NCBI GenBank assembly: GCA_947259675.1
Contig: CAMYNE010000370.1
Span: 1 to 6,089, forward strand
Direction: 5' to 3'
Length of the DNA: 6,089 nt
Origin: an uncultured Pirellulaceae bacterium
GTDB taxonomy: Bacteria; Planctomycetota; Planctomycetia; Pirellulales; Pirellulaceae
Within the stretch, counting starts at the first letter, position 1; each line of letters opens with the position of its first letter. The position numbers and the translations under genes were made by a program. Shown here piece after piece: positions 1 through 6,088 of the stretch. Below the pieces are notes generated by a model. It searched no databases and was not told the origin of the DNA. It was given only the letters and a program-made list of their open reading frames with translations.

Positions 1-924
1 CAGATGCGGCGCGTGGGCTTTACGTCCATCCGGATGCAATGTAATTGGAACTTCAGCGATATCTTTTTCGAAAACGCTGGATTTGATAATCATTTCCGTT
101 GCGAATTCCATCCCTGTACAGCGAAGATTCAGCTCTTGATAAAACTCGCGTGAAAACCCTCTGAGGCCACAATAAACGTCATTAATTGGTGCCCTGAACA
201 TACGACGGACCATTGCGGAAAACATTGGATTGCCCCACCAGCGATGCAAAAAAGGCATTGCTCCAGGGAGGACTTTTCCGCCACCCGCTGGAAGGCGACA
301 TCCCTGAACGAGCTGTTTGCCTTGCCTCAGTTTTTCAACAAACTTGGGGACTTCTAGAAAGTTGTAACTATCGTCGGCGTCTCCCATGATCACGAACTTG
401 CCGCGAGCAGCGTTGATGCCGCCCATGAGGGCATTTCCGTAGCCTTTTTCACGAACGTGAACGACGCGGGCTCCGTGTTCTTTTGCGATTTCGATCGACC
501 CATCGCTGCTGCCGTTGTCGGCGATGATGACTTCGGCGACCAGGTTGTGCTCTTTGATAACTTGATTGCATTTTTGGATACAGATTGCCAACGTGTCTGC
601 TTCGTTCAAGCAGGGCATCACAATCGACAATTCAATCTGTTTCTCGCCCCCCAGAGCCAAGTCAACAAGCTGATCTACCTCGTCGATTTTTTGGATAACC
701 TGACCAGAAGTGACAGACTGCTCAGAAGTGTTCGGCCCCTGATTATCGGAAGGAATCGCAGGTGGATGCGAACTCGATTGAACCGCGAGATTGATCAAAT
801 GAGCATTGTCTGCCGAAGCAGAATCGTCGAAAAATGTTGGCATGACTTGGTCCCGAATGCTTGTGAATCGCCGCAAACCAGCGGTATTTAGCTGGTCGCG
901 AACTGGGTTGGTCGGGTCGGTCAT
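1..924 (-). CDS. GT2 family glycosyltransferase, dolichyl/polyprenyl-phosphate sugar synthase-like (3' end outside window)
   Basis: Probably transfers a nucleotide-activated sugar to a polyprenyl-phosphate carrier at the inner membrane. The open frame has 308 codons and reaches the window edge, so the C-terminus (membrane helices in many relatives) is missing. GT-A signatures are visible: MPCLNE at residues 103-108, DNGSSDG from residue 136, a GDADDSYNF segment with the metal/nucleotide-sugar-binding Asp cluster at about 182-185, and the family motif CGLRGF at about 252. The PGAMPFLHRWWGNP stretch before it is typical of the dolichol-P-glucose-synthetase-like subgroup. The start is ATG 922-924, with an in-frame stop at 967-969 and only a weak GAG-type Shine-Dalgarno. 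The first ~95 residues are polar, rich in Ser, Gln, Asp and Pro, and lie outside the catalytic fold; they look disordered. Donor and acceptor cannot be read from the sequence. Confidence 0.9.
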   Translation of the reverse strand, partial: MTDPTNPVRDQLNTAGLRRFTSIRDQVMPTFFDDSASADNAHLINLAVQSSSHPPAIPSDNQGPNTSEQSVTSGQVIQKIDEVDQLVDLALGGEKQIELSIVMPCLNEADTLAICIQKCNQVIKEHNLVAEVIIADNGSSDGSIEIAKEHGARVVHVREKGYGNALMGGINAARGKFVIMGDADDSYNFLEVPKFVEKLRQGKQLVQGCRLPAGGGKVLPGAMPFLHRWWGNPMFSAMVRRMFRAPINDVYCGLRGFSREFYQELNLRCTGMEFATEMIIKSSVFEKDIAEVPITLHPDGRKAHAPHL

Positions 925-1052
925 CTGATCTCGGGTGCTGCGCCCGCAAATCAACTCGGCGATGAGTTAACGAAGAAAGTTAGGTCACAACAACCCAAAG
1001 TCAATTCATCCGCATCCGGCAACACAAAGTCCTTCAGATTTGTTTGCCTAAA

Positions 1053-1090
1053 CGAAACAATCGCCACAAGCCGAAACAATCGCTACAAGC
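1053..1090. repeat. Two-copy 19-bp tandem repeat
   Basis: CGAAACAATCGCCACAAGC (1053-1071) is followed directly by a second copy (1072-1090) with one difference, C to T at position 13. It lies about 130 bp upstream of the glycosyltransferase start, so it could be a paired operator or simply a small slippage duplication. There are only two units and no spacer, so it is not CRISPR. Confidence 0.9.
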
Positions 1091-1248
1091 GGTAGAGAAA
1101 CGGAGCCGGGCCGCTATCGATGAGTCAGATAGAGGGCGGGGCATCTCGGCGGTGGGCGAACCAGCCAAAGGTAAACCGTCTGTTAGCAATACTTTGAAAA
1201 AGTCATTTTGAGACGGCCTTAGTTTGTCTTAGCAAAAGAATCTCACGC

Positions 1249-1276
1249 AAAAAACGAGCGATCCTTCACCTCGCTC
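1249..1276 (-). terminator. Probable intrinsic terminator of the AP2-like gene
   Basis: Read on the minus strand, GAGCGA (1276-1271), a 9-nt loop and TCGCTC (1261-1256) form a 6-bp stem. It is followed after one base by a run of six T (1254-1249). It sits about 90 nt past the AP2-like stop codon. A competing hairpin pairs 1291-1282 with 1270-1261 (ATCCTGAACC with GGTGAAGGAT), broken by a tandem G/A mismatch, so two folds share one arm. Confidence 0.5.
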
Positions 1277-1366
1277 CACTCGGTTCAGGATGACTTCAGT
1301 GTATCCGAGCCACCACTCAGATCGGGATGGCGACGGTGTATTCGAGACTGAAGCAACAGCAGATGA

Positions 1367-1843
1367 CTACTTTTTCTTGCGCAGTTTTTTCCGCGACTTG
1401 AACAGTTGTTCGATCCGTTTTCGGTCGGTCGTTTCTTTGTCGCGAGCCAGGCAAGCGAGCTCCCAAGCATCTCGTTTTCCGTACTTGGACCACGAAAAAC
1501 TGATTTTCTTTCTTTTTCCTTCTTCGCTGACCCAGGAAGCGCAATAGGAAAAATATTCGGCGCCTTCTGCTTCTGCCTGGGCAACATGAACTCCGACTTT
1601 TCCAGTCGTGTTGCGCACCGATTTGACGTTCTTGGTCGTATCAGGTTCCGGCAGTTCTTCGACCCACGCCTCGTATTTTGCCTTCGCTGCCTCTAGTGCT
1701 TTTCGTTTTCCACCGTATGCAGAATCCGAAAAAAACTGGTTGAATTTTTCGCCTTTGCGGCAAATCCGGACCATAAAACCGTACGTTTTACGTTCCTCAA
1801 TTTCGAATCGCGTAATTCCAGGTGCAACTTTTTTGGTGGGCAT
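1367..1843 (-). CDS. Small protein with two AP2-like DNA-binding domains
   Basis: 158 residues with two successive copies of what looks like the AP2 (three-strand plus helix) fold. Copy two (about 79-136) is the clearer: TGKVGVHV, then Tyr/Cys/Trp strand residues, EGKRKKISFSWSKYG, and a helix DAWELACLARDKE. The GKRK-x-x-SFS-x-x-KYG-x-x-x-A pattern is close to bacterial and apicomplexan AP2 domains. Copy one (about 8-62) has the same layout: GITRFE, YGFMVRICRKGEKFNQFFS, YGGKRKALEAAKAKYEAW. The C-terminus (149-158) is a Lys/Arg tail. There is no HNH nuclease or integrase domain, so a DNA-binding or regulatory role is inferred. ATG 1841-1843 is the start; no Shine-Dalgarno is evident. It lies 143 bp downstream of the membrane protein gene on the same strand and may be its own unit. 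The fold assignment is by eye. Confidence 0.75.
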   Translation of the reverse strand: MPTKKVAPGITRFEIEERKTYGFMVRICRKGEKFNQFFSDSAYGGKRKALEAAKAKYEAWVEELPEPDTTKNVKSVRNTTGKVGVHVAQAEAEGAEYFSYCASWVSEEGKRKKISFSWSKYGKRDAWELACLARDKETTDRKRIEQLFKSRKKLRKKK

Positions 1844-1986
1844 GATTGACCAATGGTTGGACTAACTTTGACGGTGATCTTATTTGACAGGATCAAGATA
1901 CCATGTCTCAAATATTCCGGCTAGCGATTGTCGGCGCATCCTTTTGTAAAAAAACGCGAAAACCCGACGCACCGATACCACCCAAA

Positions 1987-2662
1987 TTAGCTGTTTTTCT
2001 CGGCATCCCCACCCGCCTCGGTGGTTGCGGTGACCGCTGAGTTGTTCACAATTTGGTCCGCAGTCAGGGCAGCCTCGATCAACTTCATGATTTCACCTAT
2101 CGGTTTTCGCTGGTACTTGAAGTCGTCGATCACGAATTTTTTGGCTGTACCCTCGGCTTGATAAAAGATTTTTGCGATACCCTTTTTTTCCCACTTTTTC
2201 TTGTCCATTTTCTCGATTGAATCGAAATTCTTCGTCGCCTTCGATCCAGGTACCCTTGGTCCGCACGTAAAAGATGATTAACGGGAAACTAACTAACGCG
2301 CATCCCGACGCCATCACGTATTGCCAGACGATATATTCTCGAAGTTGTTTGGGATTCTTTTCCGGGATTCCGTTTTCCCATCCGCGCTCTTTGATGATCT
2401 CCTGCCAACGCTTGGACTTCTCTGTCTTATCCGCAACGTTTTGTTCCAGCTCGGCATATGCTTCTGAACGAGGCATTTTTTTGGGGGCCAGGACAATTCC
2501 GTCCAACAAACAGTAAAGACCAAACGCGATGCAAGCAAATGCGATAAAAAGGTATTTTCTCAGGAACTTAAGTTCCGCGTCCGCACGAATCGTCATCGAT
2601 GGCTTGCCCTTATTTGAAAGAGACGAAAGAAACTTATAAAGGTATTTTTTGATGATCGCCAC
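1987..2662 (-). pseudogene. Two-helix membrane protein disrupted (or recoded) by a +1 frameshift
   Basis: Two overlapping frames read as one protein. The upstream frame (GTG at 2662, stop at 2093) gives two hydrophobic helices, about residues 37-58 and 110-133. Between them is a charged, probably helical or coiled segment (about 64-108). The second helix is followed by GTWIEGDEEF. There the sensible reading moves +1 at 2224, continuing DSIEKMDKKKWEKKGIAKIF, then FVIDDFKY, and ends at 1987, for a joined product of about 224 residues. The joined C-terminal part resembles a small soluble domain that follows two membrane helices in planctomycete proteins of unknown function. Without the shift the frame runs into 43 residues of basic, low-quality sequence. 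The start is uncertain: GTG 2662 directly follows a stop, and ATG 2596 (residue 23) is also plausible. ATG 2208 could start a separate 73-residue protein, but it would begin inside the domain. No function is assigned. Confidence 0.65.
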
Positions 2663-2872
2663 TTCTTATCTTAAACAAGACTTGAAATGAGCGTTATCCC
2701 CAAATGAAACTGATCTGGGGCCACGGAATCAAGCCCCTGTCAAGCGAAGCGGTCCGATTTTGGACGCTGGTTTTTGCATCGATGGCCAGTTTCCCCGATG
2801 TAGACAGCGTATTTTCACATAAACACCGCAAGAGTCACCTAGTTGGGGCTAAGAATGAAAGTCATTTTCGCC

Positions 2873-2878
2873 TATAAT
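2873..2878 (+). promoter_or_regulatory. -10 box of the promoter for the 149-residue gene
   Basis: A perfect TATAAT lies 42 bp before the ATG at 2921, predicting a short leader of about 35 nt. No good -35 hexamer lies at 16-18 bp spacing; TTGGGG at 2843-2848 is too far at 24 bp. Support is therefore the -10 and its placement. Confidence 0.5.
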
Positions 2879-2903
2879 ACTCGTCAATCCAGATGTTAAT
2901 AAC

Positions 2904-2911
2904 AAAGGGGG
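2904..2911 (+). promoter_or_regulatory. Strong ribosome-binding site
   Basis: AAAGGGGG with 9 nt to ATG 2921. It is the best Shine-Dalgarno in the window and fixes the start of the 149-residue gene; most neighbours have weak or no such site. Confidence 0.75.
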
Positions 2912-2920
2912 ATCGCTTTT

Positions 2921-3370
2921 ATGGCAACCGAAATAACCCGGGAACAATGGGCAATTGAAACCGAACGCTTGTGTCCAAGCACCCAGGCATTTACTGCGTA
3001 CGAGCAACTCGAGAGATCTGTTGCTGAAGAAACCGAATTGGACTGCACGTATTTTTGCGTGCCTCGGGGACAATCCGATTACTGTACCTTTACTGGATCA
3101 GTTGCGGGTCGAATCGACATTATTCAGGTCTACAAAGGGATATGCCAGTTGAACTGGCGATGGAAGCCCAAGATTCCGGGTCTGAACGAAGAACAGCATA
3201 GTGAAATCAACCGAATTATGGATGAGTTTCGTAGCGAGCTTAATGGGAAAGAGGGCAAAGGCTGGGAAACCGTCAAGGTGCTCCGACTTGGTATCGACAA
3301 CGTGCAAGACGCAATTAAGAAAGTTGCGGCTGGCGTAGACGAAGTGATGACCATTGCCAAACAAGCGTAG
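2921..3370 (+). CDS. Hypothetical protein of unknown family, 149 residues
   Basis: I do not recognise the family. The protein has no signal peptide or membrane helix and should be cytosolic. Residues 1-37 are polar and probably helical. Residues 40-82 look like beta strands (DCTYFCVPRG, YCTFTGSVAGRIDIIQVYKG, CQLNWRWKPK). Residues 88-109 (EEQHSEINRIMDEFRSELNG) and 125-149 (a GIDNVQDAIKKVAAGVDEV-type stretch) look like amphipathic helices. There are five cysteines (18, 42, 46, 55, 75) but no CxxC pair or other clear metal site. The start is fixed by the strong ribosome-binding site. The gene stands alone with its own -10 box and terminator, and the genes on both sides lie on the opposite strand. 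That it is real and expressed is well supported; its function is not. Confidence 0.8.
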   Translation: MATEITREQWAIETERLCPSTQAFTAYEQLERSVAEETELDCTYFCVPRGQSDYCTFTGSVAGRIDIIQVYKGICQLNWRWKPKIPGLNEEQHSEINRIMDEFRSELNGKEGKGWETVKVLRLGIDNVQDAIKKVAAGVDEVMTIAKQA

Positions 3371-3383
3371 CGTCAAGTCTTTT

Positions 3384-3418
3384 AAAAAAATAGCTCCACC
3401 CATGCGTGGAGCTTTTTT
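3384..3418 (+). terminator. Intrinsic terminator, probably bidirectional
   Basis: AGCTCCAC (3392-3399) pairs perfectly with GTGGAGCT (3406-3413) across a 6-nt loop. A run of A (3384-3390) precedes it and a run of T (3413-3418) follows. It lies 13 nt after the stop of the 149-residue gene and 41 bp beyond the stop of the convergent dehydrogenase-like gene, so it can end transcription of both. Confidence 0.92.
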
Positions 3419-3458
3419 CACGCGCTGACTGATTCAACAGAGCCATTCTCGGCCAACG

Positions 3459-4454
3459 CTACTGCGGAGCTTGTTCGTCGTAAGTGATGATTGTCTTCAC
3501 GTAATTTGCTCGTTCAAAAGCGGTAGAGTCATGGCCAGGTTGCCGCTGAATCAATCCCCTCATATCGGCAATTGAAGTGAACTCTTGACCTATCATATAT
3601 GTTACCAAATCGTCGATGATGGCTGTCACAGACCCGGGACCATGTCGTAAAAGTACTGATGCCAAACTAACCACATCCGCGCCAGCCAAAACAAGTTTTG
3701 CGACGTCTTCGGCACAATGCGCGCCGCTCGATGCTGCGAGGGAAAGCCTAACTTGCGATCTCAAAATTGCGATCCAGCGAAGTGGAAGTCTCAACGCGTC
3801 ACGCGTACTTAAAGTCAATCGAGGTGAAACTTCAAGCGTGTCGATATCAACGTCCGGTTGCAAGAAACGATTAAAAAGCACGAGACCATTAATGCCTTCA
3901 GCGCTCAGACGAGCTGCCATGTTCGGGAGCGAGCTGAAAAAAGGTCCAAGCTTGACCGTCAACGGGATCTTGACCTGAGCCCTAACCGCAGAGACGATTT
4001 CGAGGTACCTTTCCTCGACTTGGGCACCGGTCATGGAGGCGTCGGTAGGAACGAAATAGACGTTCAACTCGAGCGCGTCGGCGCCGGCCTGTTCAATCAG
4101 TTTAGCGAAACGCATCCAATCGCCCATCTCGCTGCCGTTGAGACTCCCGATGATTGGAATACCGACTGATTTCTTGGCAAGTTCAATGTTTTTCAAGTAT
4201 TCATCAAGCCCAACGACGTAATCAGCAGGAAGCGGAAAGTCCCGTTTCGTTGGATGCAAATTCGGCTGACCAACCTGCCTGAGTCGATCACTTTCAACCT
4301 GCTCCGCAAACAGCGAATACATGACCGCGGCAGCTGCTCCCGCCTGTTCCAGCTGTTCCAGCCGATGGATCTCCCTGGTCAAAGGACAGGCAGCCACGAT
4401 CACCGGATTGCGAAGCGTTAGGCCCAAATACTCAGTTGTTAGATCTACTCGCAT
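3459..4454 (-). CDS. Dihydroorotate dehydrogenase-like flavoprotein (PyrD family, atypical active site)
   Basis: A 331-residue TIM-barrel FMN protein of the PyrD superfamily. Its start, LTTEYLGLTLRNPVIVAACP (residues 5-24), is the standard opening of class 1 enzymes. Further matches are IPIIGSLNG (99-107), GADALELNVYF (124-134), IPLTVKLGP (163-171; Lys168 in the FMN/substrate-lysine place), NGLVLFNRF (189-197) and the C-terminal phosphate-binding part ASSGAH with LAGADVVSLASVLLRHGP (256-273). The key difference is at 131-138: true dihydroorotate dehydrogenases have an N-x-S-C-P-N type motif, here replaced by NVYFVPTD. It is therefore more likely a dihydroorotate-dehydrogenase-like paralogue than the pyrimidine enzyme. 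Relatives of this kind are often found beside pyruvate:ferredoxin oxidoreductase genes (recalled, not visible here). ATG 4452-4454 is the start, with a weak GGGAT site. Its substrate is unknown. Confidence 0.88.
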   Translation of the reverse strand: MRVDLTTEYLGLTLRNPVIVAACPLTREIHRLEQLEQAGAAAAVMYSLFAEQVESDRLRQVGQPNLHPTKRDFPLPADYVVGLDEYLKNIELAKKSVGIPIIGSLNGSEMGDWMRFAKLIEQAGADALELNVYFVPTDASMTGAQVEERYLEIVSAVRAQVKIPLTVKLGPFFSSLPNMAARLSAEGINGLVLFNRFLQPDVDIDTLEVSPRLTLSTRDALRLPLRWIAILRSQVRLSLAASSGAHCAEDVAKLVLAGADVVSLASVLLRHGPGSVTAIIDDLVTYMIGQEFTSIADMRGLIQRQPGHDSTAFERANYVKTIITYDEQAPQ

Positions 4455-4511
4455 TATCCCGATTCCGTGAAAACGTTTCGACGATTGATTGACAAGACTC
4501 CATAACCAAAA

Positions 4512-4520
4512 AGTATACCA
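4512..4520 (-). promoter_or_regulatory. Candidate extended -10 promoter of the dehydrogenase-like gene
   Basis: On the minus strand 4520-4512 reads TGGTATACT, a good extended -10 (TGnTATAAT type), about 58 bp before the ATG at 4454. On the plus strand the same palindromic GTATAC (4513-4518) lies 18 bp after TTGACA (4489-4494), which could form a weaker promoter for the S4 gene. The two would overlap back to back. Confidence 0.35.
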
Positions 4521-4641
4521 CCAGTGGGCGATCCGAATACCTAACCGCGATTCGAATTTAAAGTTGTGGCAATCCAGCTGTATTAATTGGACTCAGCCTG
4601 TATAGAATTGTCTGGAGGCGCGTCTAGACAACTTATTTCCT

Positions 4642-4851
4642 ATGACCAACGACCACCAGCCAACCATTCATCTCGATCAGTTTCTCAAACGTTGCGGCGT
4701 CGCGACGGGTGGACAAGCCAAGCTCATGATCCAAGGTGGGGAAGTTATCGTGAATGGAGAAGTTGAAACGCGGCGACGACGACAGCTTCGCGCGGGCGAT
4801 GAAGTCGCTTTCCTGGACGAGCTTTTCGTCGTCGCTCCGATGGAAGACTAA
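4642..4851 (+). CDS. Small S4-domain RNA-binding protein (YbcJ/YaaA type)
   Basis: 69 residues, almost entirely one S4 domain, a fold that binds structured RNA such as rRNA or tRNA. Typical features are IHLDQFLKRCGVATGGQAKLM (about 9-29), the GGEVIVNGEVETRRRRQLRAGD stretch (about 32-53) with the conserved G-x-V-x-V-N-G turn and a basic RNA-facing segment, and a final strand EVAFLDELFVV. The length matches the standalone YbcJ/YaaA-like family, which is linked to ribosome-related functions but poorly characterised. The start is ATG 4642. No Shine-Dalgarno lies at normal distance: the only purine-rich stretch, GGAGG (4614-4618), is 23 nt away and sits in a hairpin loop flanked by TTGTCT/AGACAA (4608-4613/4626-4631). 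An in-frame stop at 4603-4605 limits any upstream extension. It is convergent with the thiolase gene. Confidence 0.9.
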   Translation: MTNDHQPTIHLDQFLKRCGVATGGQAKLMIQGGEVIVNGEVETRRRRQLRAGDEVAFLDELFVVAPMED

Positions 4852-4889
4852 TTGGATAGCGCCAAGTCTCAAATTCGTCGGCATCCAAT
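4851..4889 (+). terminator. Possible weak terminator after the S4 gene
   Basis: ATTGGAT (4851-4857, overlapping the stop codon) pairs perfectly with ATCCAAT (4883-4889), followed by CGTTTT. The loop is long (25 nt) and the T-run short, so this is only a candidate for ending transcription in the 136-bp gap between the convergent S4 and thiolase genes. Confidence 0.25.
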
Positions 4890-4987
4890 CGTTTTCCGAC
4901 GGGCTTGCCCTCGGGCGGGAACAGAACTGATTGGCTCTCCGCTTTACCTGAACCGCTTCTGCAATTGTTTGCGGCCTACCGCCCCGA

Positions 4988-6088
4988 CTAGTTCGAGACG
5001 CGAGCGGTGGCATTTTTTGCCCTGCTCAACATCCCTTTGGGTTGGGCCTGTTCATGCCAAACAGTTCCCTGGACTTTGGTCTTTTGCCAATTCGCACCCA
5101 GCATCAGACAATTAATCCCCGAACCAATTCCAAGAAACGCCACGTTCTGATTTGGACCTACAAAACCCTCTTCGGCTGCCAAAGCAAGTGTTACCGGTAA
5201 CGCCGCAGCCCCGGTGTTTCCAAGTCGATCAAGAGTCGCGAAATCGTTGCGGGGATCCAGGTTTAGCGATTCAAGCATCAGCTTTCGATGAGTTGCACCT
5301 ACCTGGTGGCAAATCGTTCGATCGATATCTTGAGTTGACCAATTCGTGGCCGCGAGCAGGTCTTTGAAATTTACCTGTCCCGTTTCGATACCGCGTCGCA
5401 TTAACTCTTCCGAGTCCGTATTCATCAGCGGCGACATCTGGCTGCCAGCCTGATCCTGCTGACTCTGGCAAAGATCGTTGAATTGCGTATTTGCGTTTGC
5501 CGTTCCACCGATCAGCCGCGTATTGGATCTGGAGAGGGAGTTGTGGGTCAGCAACACCGCGCAACTCGCCGATCCGATCGTCAATGATGCAAAGGCTGGC
5601 TTGACGCTTTTGCGAGTTAATTGCTCGTTGGAGTTAAGCTCGTTAATCGTTGCTTCGACAAGCTGTCGTCCGCCCTCGGATCCAACCACAAGACCGGCTT
5701 TGATTTGCCCCAGTTCGATCATGTTGGCGATCTGAATCATGCCGTTGAGCACACCCAGGCACGCATTCGACACGTCATAAATCACGCATTCCCGCGGAAG
5801 ACCAATTTGATTGTGAACTGTGCAGGCAGTCGCGGGCTCGAGAAAATCCCGGCACACCGAGCCATGAATCAGACACCCAATTTGAGCGACATCAAATTGC
5901 ACCGCATCAATCGCCGACTTACAACTCGATACACTTAACTGACTTGGACGAGTCGCGGCAGGCCAAAACCGACGCTCGCGGATGCCCGTCATCTATTCCA
6001 GTCGCCCCGCCGGAAGCCTTAGACGCTCGTAAAGGGGACTCAATCGCGATTCAACGTCGTCGGAGGTCCAGATTTCGCCAGGTAGCGT
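4988..6088 (-). pseudogene. oleA: OleA-like thiolase (long-chain acyl condensing enzyme), interrupted by an in-frame TAG; 5' end outside window
   Basis: A thiolase-superfamily enzyme that FabH-trained annotation would call 3-oxoacyl-ACP synthase III but that fits OleA better. OleA joins two fatty acyl-CoAs head to head into a beta-keto acid, the first step of long-chain olefin synthesis. Numbered from ATG 5990-5992, the active-site residues are Cys78 (DVSNACLG), His229 (ICHQVG) and Asn259 (LGNTGAAALP). Glu52 in RDFLEPAT matches OleA's extra catalytic glutamate, at the same 26-residue spacing to Cys as in Xanthomonas OleA (Glu117/Cys143, recalled). LGIGSGINC near 287-295 also matches. Directly before that ATG is TAG (5995-5993). 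The same frame continues upstream as open, homologous sequence (GEIWTSDDVESRL, LSPLYERLRLPAGRLE) to the window edge, so the stop lies inside the gene. Replacing TAG by TTG would restore an unbroken RLE-L-MTGIRERRFW. ATG 5990-5992 might restart translation, but the product would lack the first part of the fold. About 32 extra residues follow the usual C-terminus. No oleB lies downstream. Confidence 0.75.

Larger units (their letters stand above)
925..1366. other. Noncoding stretch between the glycosyltransferase and the AP2-like gene
   Basis: No convincing gene on either strand; the short open frames here lack recognisable motifs and good starts. It holds the 5' leader of the glycosyltransferase, a 19-bp tandem duplication (1053-1090), a spaced 6-bp inverted repeat (CCGTCT 1176-1181 with AGACGG 1211-1216) and a probable minus-strand terminator (1249-1276) for the AP2-like gene. 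The rest shows nothing I can interpret. Confidence 0.6.

Noticed and set aside
457..891. 144-codon plus-strand ORF
   Set aside because: It lies antisense inside the glycosyltransferase, whose GT2 motifs are unmistakable; its own product matches nothing.
1948..1975. T7 run on the minus strand after the membrane protein gene, preceded by GTGCGTCGGGTTTTCGCG
   Set aside because: The possible stem is only about four pairs with a bulge; too weak to call a terminator.
2093..2224. 0-frame tail of the membrane protein as a genuine C-terminus
   Set aside because: It is basic, low in hydrophobic pattern and unlike a folded domain, while the +1 frame over the same bases gives a coherent domain. It could exist as a by-product if the shift is programmed.
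2717..2737. GGGGC / GCCCC inverted repeat
   Set aside because: Five pairs with no T-run or conserved context; could be chance.
2704..2877. 57-codon plus-strand ORF starting MKLIWGHGIK, with a FPDVDSVFSHKHRKSH stretch loosely like metal-dependent membrane hydrolases
   Set aside because: It has no ribosome-binding site, runs into the -10 box of the next gene and is too short for that family; the Asp/His pattern is probably chance.
3616..4169. Two plus-strand ORFs (3616-3978 and 3858-4169)
   Set aside because: Both are shadows antisense to the dehydrogenase-like gene.
4633..5013. 126-codon minus-strand ORF across the S4 gene
   Set aside because: It is antisense to a well-supported S4 domain and overlaps the thiolase end; there are no motifs.
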